From positions 997,001-1,061,000 of the forward strand of contig NC_017958.1 in the NCBI RefSeq assembly GCF_000264455.2: a DNA stretch of 64,000 nucleotides, in the 5' to 3' direction. This document shows positions 31,765-38,891 of the stretch, one piece after another; positions within the stretch are counted from its first letter, which is position 1; the number at the start of each line of letters is the position of its first letter. Made by a program: the position numbers and the translations under genes. The DNA comes from Tistrella mobilis KA081020-065. GTDB taxonomy: Bacteria; Pseudomonadota; Alphaproteobacteria; Tistrellales; Tistrellaceae. The notes beneath the pieces were generated by a model that saw nothing but the letters and a program-made list of their open reading frames with translations, did no database searches and was not told the origin of the DNA.

Positions 31765-32949
31765 TCAGCGGGCGACGTTTTCGTACAGCACCGCCATGCC
31801 CTGCCCGGCACCCATGCACATCGAGACGATGGCATAACGCTGGCCGGTGTTCACCAGGTGGTTCATCGCCGTGATGGTCATGCGGGCACCGGTCGCTCCC
31901 GGAGGATGGCCGATCGAGATGCCGCTGCCATAGAGGTTGGTGACGTCGCGCGGGATGCCCAGCTTCGCCTCGGCATGCAGGTTCACCGCCGCGAAGGCCT
32001 CGTTGATCTCGTAATAGTCGATGTCCGAGACCTTGAGACCGCGCCGGTCGAGCAGCGCCTGAATGGCCGGCACCGGGCCGCAGCCCATGATGCGCGGCGG
32101 CACGCCGACGATCGCCCAGTCGACCAGACGCACCACCGGGGCGACGCCCTCGGCTTCCAGCGCCGCACGATCGCCGACCACCACGAAGGCGGCACCGTCG
32201 GTCACGCCGCTCGAATTGCCGGGGGTGACGCGGCCGCCCTTGCGGAAGACCGGGTTCAGCTTCGCCAGCTTTTCAAGCGTCACCTCCGGGCGCGGGAACT
32301 CGTCCATCTCCATCAGACGGGTCTTGCGGCCCTCGGGCACCTCGATCGGCTTGATCTGGGCGGCCAGGAAGCCGCTCTTCATCGCCTCGCCGGCCCGCTG
32401 CTGGCTCATCAGCGCCCATTCGTCCATGGCCTCGCGGGTATAGCCATAGTCGTCGGCCAGGTTCTCGGCGGTCTCGCCCATCAGCTCGCGACTGAACGGG
32501 TCGCGATAGGCCCAGTCCAGGGTGTCGATCACCTGGCCGGGACCGCGCTTCATGCCCCAGCGCGCGCCGGTCATGACATAGGGCCCGCGGCTGAAATTCT
32601 CACCGCCGCCGGCCAGCGCCATGCGGCCATGGCCCGAGATGATCTGCTCGGCCGCGGTCAGGATCGCCTGAGTGCCCGAGCCGCAGGCGCGGCTGACGTT
32701 CAGCGCCGCCGAATGCTCGGCCATGCCGACCTTGAGCGCGATCGCCCGGCTGGCGAAATAGCCGTCATGATCCACGGGCAGCACATTGCCCCAGACCAGA
32801 TGGTCCATCTTGTCGGCGCCGATGCCGGCCTTTTCCAGGCAGGCGCCCGCCGCATGCACGCCGAGGTCGACCATGGGCACGTCTTTCAGCGACTTGCCGT
32901 AGTCGCCGAACGGCGTGCGCATGCCGCCGGCCAGCACGATCTCGGTCAT
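31765..32949 (-). CDS. Acetyl-CoA C-acyltransferase (thiolase)
   Basis: 394 aa, the standard thiolase length. The nucleophilic Cys lies in S-R-A-C-G-S-G near residue 90, the catalytic His in G-H-P-P-G-A-T-G near 350 and the second Cys in S-M-C-M-G-A-G near 380. The start at 32949 has AGGGAGA seven bases upstream; a longer frame extends through the promoter region without thiolase sequence. It is the first gene of a minus-strand set with the hydratase and lipase, consistent with beta-oxidation of fatty acids. Confidence 0.94.
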   Translation of the reverse strand: MTEIVLAGGMRTPFGDYGKSLKDVPMVDLGVHAAGACLEKAGIGADKMDHLVWGNVLPVDHDGYFASRAIALKVGMAEHSAALNVSRACGSGTQAILTAAEQIISGHGRMALAGGGENFSRGPYVMTGARWGMKRGPGQVIDTLDWAYRDPFSRELMGETAENLADDYGYTREAMDEWALMSQQRAGEAMKSGFLAAQIKPIEVPEGRKTRLMEMDEFPRPEVTLEKLAKLNPVFRKGGRVTPGNSSGVTDGAAFVVVGDRAALEAEGVAPVVRLVDWAIVGVPPRIMGCGPVPAIQALLDRRGLKVSDIDYYEINEAFAAVNLHAEAKLGIPRDVTNLYGSGISIGHPPGATGARMTITAMNHLVNTGQRYAIVSMCMGAGQGMAVLYENVAR

Positions 32950-33110
32950 CGGTTTCTCCCTGAGTTTCTGGTTCATGATCCACGGATCACCCGGACATGC
33001 GGGAGTCCGTTCCGCGGCAGAGCATCCGCCAGCCGGCGCGCCAGGGCAACCCCGATGAATCCGCATTCATCGCGGGCGTTTTCGCCCCCGCCGGCCAGGA
33101 CCGTCGATCG

Positions 33111-33138
33111 TACTTCAAACACTCGTTTGTTTGAAGTA
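33111..33138. promoter_or_regulatory. Perfect inverted repeat between thiolase and reductase genes
   Basis: TACTTCAAAC (33111-33120) and GTTTGAAGTA (33129-33138) are exact inverted copies around the eight-base ACTCGTTT. It sits in the divergent promoter region, an AT-rich island in GC-rich DNA. It most likely is an operator for a TetR-family regulator that is not encoded next to it; no T-tract follows, so a terminator is unlikely. Confidence 0.65.
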
Positions 33139-33213
33139 GGCTGACCCACAGCTTCGACAGCGCCCCGCGGCTTCTACCGGGGCGCGATGCTCACCCCTGA
33201 CGAGAGACGAGAG

Positions 33214-34251
33214 ATGACCCAGAACCGCCGCATCATCCTGGCCTCGCGCCCTGTCGGCATGCCGACCTCCGCGAACCTGCCGATCGAGACCCAGACCCTG
33301 GCCGAGCCGGCCGAGGGCCAGATCCTGGTCAAGGTCATCTACCTGTCGCTGGACCCCTATATGCGCGGCCGCATGAATGCCGGCCGGTCCTATGCCGCCA
33401 ATGTGGCCGAGGGTGACGTGATGGTCGGCGGCGCCGCCGGCCGGGTGGTCGCCTCGAAGAGCCCGAAGTTCAAGGAAGGCGACTACGTCTTCGGCATGTT
33501 CGGCTGGCAGGAATATTATCTGGGCGATGCCGCCGGCGTGCGGAAGCTCGATCCCGCCCAGGCGCCGATCAGCACCTCGCTCGGCGTGCTCGGCATGCCC
33601 GGCATGACCGCCTATGTCGGCCTGCTCGACAAGGGCCAGCCCAAGGAAGGCGAGACGGTGGTGGTCTCGGCCGCCAGCGGTGCGGTCGGCGGCGTGGTCG
33701 GCCAGATCGCGAAGATCAAGGGCTGCCGCGCGGTCGGCATCGCCGGCGGGCCCGAGAAGTGCGCCTATGTGGTGGACGAGCTGGGCTTCGATGCCTGCGT
33801 CGACTACAAGGCGCCGGACTTCCTGGAGGCCTTCAAGGCGGCGGTGCCCAAGGGCGTCGACGTCTATTTCGAGAATGTCGGCGGCAAGGTCGCCGATGCG
33901 GTGTTCTCGCGCATGAACGATTTCGGCCGCGTCGCGCTCTGCGGCCTGATCGCCCATTACAACGACACCGGCGCGCCGGAAGGCCCCGACAACCTGCCGC
34001 GCTTCATGTTCAACCTGCTCTCGCGGCGCCTGTCGGTGAACGGCTTCATCGTCAGCGACCATCCCGATCGGGCGGGCGATTTCTTCCGAGACGTCTCGGG
34101 CTGGATCCGCGACGGCCAGCTGCGCTATCGCGAGGACATCGTAGAAGGCGGGCTGGACGCGACGGTGGAGGCCTTCCAGGGCCTGCTGACCGGCCGCAAT
34201 TTCGGCAAGCTGATCGTGAAGATTTCCGAGGACACCAGCCGCGCCGGCTGA
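33214..34251 (+). CDS. NADP-dependent oxidoreductase (zinc-free MDR, curcumin/prostaglandin reductase-like)
   Basis: 345 aa. It has the leukotriene B4/prostaglandin-reductase pattern: Y-L-S-L-D-P-Y-M-R-G-R-M near residue 45, G-M-P-G-M-T-A-Y near 130, S-A-A-S-G-A-V-G-G-V-V-G-Q-I-A-K nucleotide loop near 155, and Y-F-E-N-V-G-G near 219. Zinc ligands are absent, as expected. It should reduce alpha,beta-unsaturated carbonyls with NADPH. The ATG at 33214 has a GAGAGACGAGAG purine stretch upstream. It is divergent from the thiolase across a palindromic site. Confidence 0.92.
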   Translation: MTQNRRIILASRPVGMPTSANLPIETQTLAEPAEGQILVKVIYLSLDPYMRGRMNAGRSYAANVAEGDVMVGGAAGRVVASKSPKFKEGDYVFGMFGWQEYYLGDAAGVRKLDPAQAPISTSLGVLGMPGMTAYVGLLDKGQPKEGETVVVSAASGAVGGVVGQIAKIKGCRAVGIAGGPEKCAYVVDELGFDACVDYKAPDFLEAFKAAVPKGVDVYFENVGGKVADAVFSRMNDFGRVALCGLIAHYNDTGAPEGPDNLPRFMFNLLSRRLSVNGFIVSDHPDRAGDFFRDVSGWIRDGQLRYREDIVEGGLDATVEAFQGLLTGRNFGKLIVKISEDTSRAG

Positions 34252-34270
34252 CCGCGGAAGGGTTGCGGAG

Positions 34271-34294
34271 CGGGGCGTGGATAACCGCGCCCCG
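34271..34294 (+). terminator. Possible terminator after the oxidoreductase
   Basis: CGGGGCG (34271-34277) and CGCCCCG (34288-34294) form a 7-bp stem with a ten-base loop; only a weak T content follows. The next ~60 bases to about 34350 are AT-rich and may hold the promoter of the histidine kinase. Confidence 0.45.
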
Positions 34295-34516
34295 TTCATC
34301 TGTAGATCGTGTCTAAATCTTAATTTTTCTGACTTATAGATGTAGCTCGGCGGTCGATCGGGCGTTTTTCGCCCGGGCCGGGCGCCACAACAGTGGCAGA
34401 GGACTGCGCTTTCCCGTCATAGTGAACGTGGTCCGCCCCACCCGATGCGAGTTTTGTCGACCGATGCCAACCCGCCGACACCGCACCCCCCGCCCCTTTT
34501 TCGCGGACATCAGGCC

Positions 34517-35734
34517 ATGACCGGCGTGCTCACCGACGGTCAGGTGGAGACCGGAGCCGATGCCCCGCAGGATGCCGCCGAGACGGTCGTCGCGGCCGCG
34601 TCCGAAGCCATGCTGATCACCGACGGCGAAACCCGCTCGGGCTTCCTCAACAATGCCGCCTGTCGCCTGATCGGCAGCGATCGCCGCCGCCTGGGCTTCG
34701 TGCGGCTGATCGCGCTCGTGAACGGCATGGTTCAGCGGGCGGCCAGCGACCGCTCGTTTCGCAGCCATATCGAGCTGCTCGGCAACGACCGGCAATCGGC
34801 CCATGCCTCGGTGCTGCGCATGCGGGGCGTCAAGCCGCGCAGCTTTTCGATCACCTCGCAGCCCGTCGATCCTGACGGCCGGCGTCAGCTTTGGATCGTG
34901 CGCGACGAGGCGGTTCTGTCCCGCCAGGCCATGGATTGCCGCAGCTGTGCGGGCGAGGCCCGATCGATCCACGACGCCCTGCTCGCCCGCACCCGGGCCC
35001 TGAGCGAGGCACGCGATCTGGCCGATGCCAGCCGGATGGTCGCCGAACAGGCCAGCCGGGCCAAAAGCGAGTTCATGGCCCATCTGAGCCACGAGCTGCG
35101 CACGCCGCTGAATGCCGTTCTGGGCTTTTCCGAAATCATCGCCCGCGAATTGCTGGGCCCGGCGGCCGTGCCGGCCTATGTCGATTACGCCCGCAGCATC
35201 CACGAAAGCGGAAGCACCCTGGTCGGCCTGATCGACGACATCCTGGATCTGTCGCAGGTGGAAACCGGCCGGGTTCAGGTGCGGCTGCGGCCCACCGATC
35301 TGAACGAGCTGGTGAACGGGCTGGACCTGGATGAAGACCTGCGGCCCGGCGTGCGGCTTGCCACCGACCTGCTCCAGGGGCGGATCGTCGTTCCGGGTGA
35401 TCCCGACATCCTGACGCGTGCGGTGCTACACCTGCTTGACGTGTCGGCCAATGTCGCGCCGGCCGGATCGGCGGTCACCATCCGCACCTTCGACACCGGC
35501 ACCCATGCCGGGATCGAGGTCATCGATGCCGGATCGGTGATGAGCGCGGTCGAGATCGAGAATGCGCTTGCCGCCTTCGGCGACACCGACAGCCAGATCG
35601 CCCGCAGCGGTCGCGGTCGCGGTGTCGGGTTGTCGCTGGCCGATGCGCTGATCCGCCTGCATGGCGGCCGTCTGGTCATCGCCCCGCGCGGCAATGGCGG
35701 CATGGTCACCCGGGTTCTGCTGCCGCGCGGCTGA
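34517..35734 (+). CDS. Sensor histidine kinase
   Basis: 405 aa from the ATG at 34517; an upstream ATG at 34445 would add a Pro-rich stretch and lacks a ribosome site. A PAS-like input domain covers about residues 20-130, a helical linker about 150-185 and HisKA about 185-250 with the phospho-acceptor His in L-S-H-E-L-R-T-P-L-N. The HATPase part is degenerate: the G2 box R-G-R-G-V-G-L-S-L is present but the N box and D-x-G-x-G are weak. No transmembrane segment and no adjacent response regulator. It may act in a multi-kinase relay like those of alphaproteobacteria. Confidence 0.85.
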   Translation: MTGVLTDGQVETGADAPQDAAETVVAAASEAMLITDGETRSGFLNNAACRLIGSDRRRLGFVRLIALVNGMVQRAASDRSFRSHIELLGNDRQSAHASVLRMRGVKPRSFSITSQPVDPDGRRQLWIVRDEAVLSRQAMDCRSCAGEARSIHDALLARTRALSEARDLADASRMVAEQASRAKSEFMAHLSHELRTPLNAVLGFSEIIARELLGPAAVPAYVDYARSIHESGSTLVGLIDDILDLSQVETGRVQVRLRPTDLNELVNGLDLDEDLRPGVRLATDLLQGRIVVPGDPDILTRAVLHLLDVSANVAPAGSAVTIRTFDTGTHAGIEVIDAGSVMSAVEIENALAAFGDTDSQIARSGRGRGVGLSLADALIRLHGGRLVIAPRGNGGMVTRVLLPRG

Positions 35735-35745
35735 AGCCCGTCCAT

Positions 35746-35830
35746 CGCCCGTACCCGTCCCTCGCCCGTACCCGCCCCTCGCCCGTACCCGCCCCTCGCC
35801 CGTACCCGCCCCTCGCCCGTACCCGGCCGT
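35746..35830. repeat. Five tandem copies of a 17-bp unit
   Basis: The unit CGCCCGTACCCGCCCCT begins at 35746, 35763, 35780, 35797 and 35814. The three central copies are identical; the first and last differ slightly. The array fills the gap between the convergent kinase and META lipoprotein genes and its last copy reaches the META gene's stop. It contains no dyad strong enough to be a standard terminator and is a likely site of copy-number variation. Confidence 0.9.
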
Positions 35831-36369
35831 CACTGCATATCCTTGCCGGGATCGGGCGCGGTAGCGTCGTCGACGGCGCGGAAGCCCATCTTCCGGCCGT
35901 CAGAGGTGACGATGGTCAGGCGGTTGCCCTCTACCTCTGCCTGGCGGGCGGCGAGCAGGCCGTCGATCAGGTCCATCTCGGCATCGGTCTTCTGCCGGTC
36001 GCAGGCCATGCGCGTGGCGCCGATGCCGCCGAAACGCAGGCTGCCCGGCAGGTCGTCGACCCCGGTCTGATAGCGGCCGAACATGCGGTTGCAGGGACCG
36101 CGCGCCGACATGCGGCCATCCTCGTGAAACCTGAACCGGGCGGCTTCCGCCCCCGGTGCCGCCGGATCGGGCGCCCAGACCGTGCCGGTCAGCGGCAGGT
36201 CGGGCCGGCTGCTGCCGTCCTCACCTTGCATGCCGGCACAGGCCCCCAGCGCCAGCGGCACAGCCACCGCCGCCATCAGGCGCAGGGACCGGAAGCGGCG
36301 GGGTCCGAAGCGCAGAGACGGGCACCCGGCCGATACGGGGCGATGCGCGGGTGCGGAACTGGCGGGCAT
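35830..36369 (-). CDS. META-domain lipoprotein (HslJ-like)
   Basis: 179 aa. A signal peptide with lipobox L-G-A-C (about residue 45) follows a basic N-terminus. The META domain occupies about residues 60-175: L-T-G-T-V-W, F-H-E-D-G-R-M-S-A-R-G-P-C-N-R-M-F-G-R-Y and L-R-F-G-G-I-G-A-T-R-M-A-C, matching the G-C-N-x-x-x-G-x-Y and T-x-M-A-C core of HslJ-type proteins. AGGAGG eight bases before the ATG at 36369 fixes the start against a much longer open frame upstream. The role is probably envelope stress or outer-membrane maintenance, not proven. Confidence 0.85.
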   Translation of the reverse strand: MPASSAPAHRPVSAGCPSLRFGPRRFRSLRLMAAVAVPLALGACAGMQGEDGSSRPDLPLTGTVWAPDPAAPGAEAARFRFHEDGRMSARGPCNRMFGRYQTGVDDLPGSLRFGGIGATRMACDRQKTDAEMDLIDGLLAARQAEVEGNRLTIVTSDGRKMGFRAVDDATAPDPGKDMQ

Positions 36370-36500
36370 GACGGATCCTCCTGGGGCCTGGCTGGTGGCG
36401 GCGTCTTTGAACGTCGCGACACCGATCCTGCCCGCACGGATCGCGGCTTCCCAGCGGCAATACCGTGACATGACCGTCACCGAAACGGCCCGCGACAGGA

Positions 36501-36656
36501 TCAGGCCGTCACCGGGTCGGTCACCACATCGAAATCCATGGGCGCCGGGCTCCGATCGGCCAGAGGCGGGCGGCCGTGGCCGATGGGGCGGCGAGCGATG
36601 CTGCCGGGGGCCTGAAGCTGGTCGGCCTGGGCATCGGCCTGGCGAAGGGTGGTCAT
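36501..36656 (-). CDS. Possible small protein, unrecognised
   Basis: A 51-residue frame beginning M-T-T-L-R-Q-A-D-A-Q and ending M-D-F-D-V-V-T-D-P-V-T-A. GAGGA lies nine bases before its ATG. It sits downstream of the leader-peptide hairpin and upstream of the META lipoprotein on the same strand. No family is recognised. It is not a fragment of TrpE or another aromatic-pathway enzyme as far as can be seen. Confidence 0.3.
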   Translation of the reverse strand: MTTLRQADAQADQLQAPGSIARRPIGHGRPPLADRSPAPMDFDVVTDPVTA

Positions 36657-36801
36657 CCGGGTGTCCTCGGTGGAAGCCATGATCGTGGTCATCTGAAGCG
36701 GTTCCGTCGGATCCGGCAGCCGCGTGGCTGCCGTCATTGCTGGGGATCGCCGGAACCACCCCCGGGTGCGGGAGGCGGGTTTCGCAGGGCCAGAACGCGA
36801 A

Positions 36802-36831
36802 ACGGCCGCCTCCGTTTCCGGAGGCGGCCGT
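36802..36831 (-). terminator. Attenuator-type terminator hairpin after the Trp-Trp leader peptide
   Basis: On the minus strand, ACGGCCGCCTCCG and CGGAGGCGGCCGT form a perfect 13-bp stem closed by a GAAA tetraloop, followed by TTCGCGTTCT. It begins 24 bases after the leader peptide's stop. Upstream, ATTGG and CCAAT flanking a CCCCCCGGGGG core (about 36880-36908) form a second hairpin that contains both Trp codons in its 5' arm, the arrangement of a ribosome-mediated attenuator. Confidence 0.7.
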
Positions 36832-36855
36832 CGATTTCGGGATCTCGTCAGGCCC

Positions 36856-36942
36856 TCAGGCCGGCACACCCGCTCGATTGGCCACCCCCGGGGGGCTCCA
36901 CCAATAGAACGTAAACGATGCATAGGTGCGCGACGTGATCAT
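36856..36942 (-). CDS. Trp/aromatic leader peptide (trpL-like), apparently orphan
   Basis: 28 residues: M-I-T-S-R-T-Y-A-S-F-T-F-Y-W-W-S-P-P then a short tail. It has two consecutive Trp codons preceded by Phe, Thr, Phe, Tyr, the pattern of alphaproteobacterial trp or aromatic-amino-acid leaders. The stop is followed by a strong terminator hairpin. A TTGACG at 36973-36978 could be its -35 box. No tryptophan or aromatic gene lies downstream on that strand; the next full gene is a META lipoprotein. It may act as a free small RNA and peptide, as rnTrpL/peTrpL do in Sinorhizobium (inference). Confidence 0.6.
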   Translation of the reverse strand: MITSRTYASFTFYWWSPPGVANRAGVPA

Positions 36943-37007
36943 GGGCGCCAGTCTGATCCCGCCCCGCCCTGCCGTCAAGCCCCGACCGTGCGGCAACGGC
37001 GCGACGA

Positions 37008-37622
37008 TCACCAGCCGCCGCGCGCCAGCCAGCGATCGACCATCGCCAGCCGGTCCCAGCCCCAGAACGGCTCGCCGTCCACCAGCACGAAAGGCGATCC
37101 GAACACGCCCCTGGCGACCCCTTCTTCGGAAATGGCCTTCACCTTCTCCTTGATCGCAGGATCGGCCATGCCGGCCAGAACCTCTTCCGCATCCAGTCCG
37201 CGGCGGGCAGCCACGCCGGCCACGACTGCAGGATCGGTCATGTCCGCCTGTTCGACGTAATAGGCATGGAAGGCGTCCCGGGCGAAGGCCACCGCCGCCG
37301 CGGGATCGCGCGCCTCGATCCAATAAAAGGCGCGCGAGGCGGGCAGCGCCACGATCGGGTGGCCGGGCGGCAGGGTGAAGGGGATGCCGGTCTCCCGCGA
37401 AATGCGCCGCCAGTCGTTGCGGGCATAATCCCCCTTCAGCGGCGTGCCGCTCAGCCCGCGCATGCCCGTGGCCTTGAAGGCCACGCCCAGCATATAGGGC
37501 CGCCAGATCACCTGCCGGCCATGGCGGGCGGCCAGGGCCTCGATCTCGTGCGATGCGAAATAGGCATAGGCGGAGCTGAAGTCGAACCAGAACTCGATCG
37601 GGGCGGTCATGGGCTTTTCCAT
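37008..37622 (-). CDS. DsbA-fold protein, 2-hydroxychromene-2-carboxylate isomerase family
   Basis: 204 aa. The start I-E-F-W-F-D-F-S-S-A-Y-A-Y-F-A-S is typical of HCCA isomerases and GST-kappa, where the Ser in the F-S-S segment binds glutathione; no C-x-x-C is present. The C-terminal G-V-A-R-G-V-F-G-S-P-F-V-L-V-D-G-E-P-F-W-G-W-D-R is diagnostic. It probably catalyses a glutathione-dependent isomerisation in aromatic degradation. Starts at 37622 and 37610 are both possible. A fumarylacetoacetate-hydrolase-family gene lies divergently next to it, which fits ring-cleavage chemistry. Confidence 0.9.
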   Translation of the reverse strand: MEKPMTAPIEFWFDFSSAYAYFASHEIEALAARHGRQVIWRPYMLGVAFKATGMRGLSGTPLKGDYARNDWRRISRETGIPFTLPPGHPIVALPASRAFYWIEARDPAAAVAFARDAFHAYYVEQADMTDPAVVAGVAARRGLDAEEVLAGMADPAIKEKVKAISEEGVARGVFGSPFVLVDGEPFWGWDRLAMVDRWLARGGW

Positions 37623-37780
37623 CGCCTGGAGTGATGCCGTCGGAGATGGTTCTATCATGCGGCACATGTCTTGCGCAAAGTCGCCGGCAGACTGCCCGCC
37701 CCGTGGACCCGGAGCATCGCGCTCGCAGGATTTCGTGGCAGGATGGCCCCGGACCCACCCCATGATCACAGGACTTCCCG

Positions 37781-38623
37781 ATGCGTCTCGTCCGTTACGG
37801 CCTGCCCGGCCAGGAACGCCCCGGTCTTCTCGGCCCCGATGGCGGCCTGCGCGACCTTTCAGGCCAGATCGCCGATCTCGGCCCCGCCACGCTCGACCTT
37901 GCGACCCTGGACCGGCTGAAAGCCATCGACCCGGCCAGCCTGCCGGCGGTCGACGGCCCGGTCCGCCTGGGTGCCTGCATCGCGCGGCCGGGCAAGTTCA
38001 TCGGCATCGGGCTCAACTATCGCGACCACGCGGCCGAAGCCGGCATGGCCCTGCCGACCGAACCGGTGATCTTCCACAAGGCCACCTCGTGCATGACAGG
38101 CCCCGAAGACGATCTGATCCTGCCGCCGGATGCCGCCAGGACCGACTGGGAGGTCGAACTCGGCATCGTGGTCGGCCGGGTGCTGAAGCGGGTGAGCCCC
38201 GAAGAGGCGCTGGCCGGCGTCGCCGGTTATTGCACGGTCAATGACATCTCCGAGCGCGCCTTCCAGCTGGACCGGGGCGGCCAGTGGACCAAGGGCAAGT
38301 CGGCCGATGGTTTCGGTCCCGTGGGCCCCTGGCTGGTCACCGCCGACGAGGTTCCGGACCCGCAGGCCCTGAAGCTGTGGCTGGAGCTGAACGGCGAACG
38401 CCGGCAGGACGGCACCACCGCCGATCAGGTCTTCGGCGTCGCCGAGGTTCTGTCCTATCTCAGCCGCTTCATGACGCTGGAGCCGGGCGATCTGGTGACC
38501 ACCGGCACGCCCGCCGGCGTCGGCATGGGCGCCAGGCCCCAGCGCTTCCTGAAGCCGGGCGATCACATGGTGCTGGAAGTCGAAGGCCTGGGCCGCCAGT
38601 CGACCCGGGTGACGGAAGAATAG
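37781..38623 (+). CDS. Fumarylacetoacetate hydrolase family protein
   Basis: 280 aa. It has the FAH core: G-L-N-Y-R-D-H-A-A-E near residue 80, F-H-K-A-T-S near 103, and the metal-binding D-W-E-V-E-L-G-I-V-V-G near 126, followed by G-K-S-A-D-G-F-G-P. Such proteins hydrolyse or decarboxylate acylpyruvates and related ring-cleavage products. AGGA lies seven bases before the ATG. Divergent from the isomerase gene, with 158 bases between them. Confidence 0.92.
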   Translation: MRLVRYGLPGQERPGLLGPDGGLRDLSGQIADLGPATLDLATLDRLKAIDPASLPAVDGPVRLGACIARPGKFIGIGLNYRDHAAEAGMALPTEPVIFHKATSCMTGPEDDLILPPDAARTDWEVELGIVVGRVLKRVSPEEALAGVAGYCTVNDISERAFQLDRGGQWTKGKSADGFGPVGPWLVTADEVPDPQALKLWLELNGERRQDGTTADQVFGVAEVLSYLSRFMTLEPGDLVTTGTPAGVGMGARPQRFLKPGDHMVLEVEGLGRQSTRVTEE

Positions 38624-38891
38624 CTCCTGCCTTTGCATGCTCTTAACATGCCGGGGTCTTGCATCCCGTGAATCGGGGGGCGCGCGTCGGCTGCATGTGG
38701 ACGCCGTCACCTCGAGCCGTCTACAATCAGACATCCGGAAAATTGTCCGGTGATCGATCAATCCCGGGTTCACAGAGTGCACGGCCAGGTTGCGGTCGGG
38801 CACGGCCGGGTTGCGGAGGGTGGGCCCGATGGCGGGCGCCCTCGTCCGGACGATGGTGACAGCCGGCAGAGCGGCATTCCAGGGTGATGGC

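Larger units (their letters stand above)
36370..37007. other. 638-base region with an attenuator-like leader and no full-size gene
   Basis: No full-length gene is supported. It contains a 28-residue Trp-Trp leader peptide and hairpin on the minus strand (36802-36942), a possible 51-codon frame (36501-36656), and otherwise unassigned sequence upstream of the META lipoprotein. Confidence 0.6.

Noticed and set aside
36501-36656. Fragment of trpE downstream of the Trp leader
   Set aside because: The 51-residue frame has no similarity in pattern to anthranilate synthase and no matching frame shift restores one.
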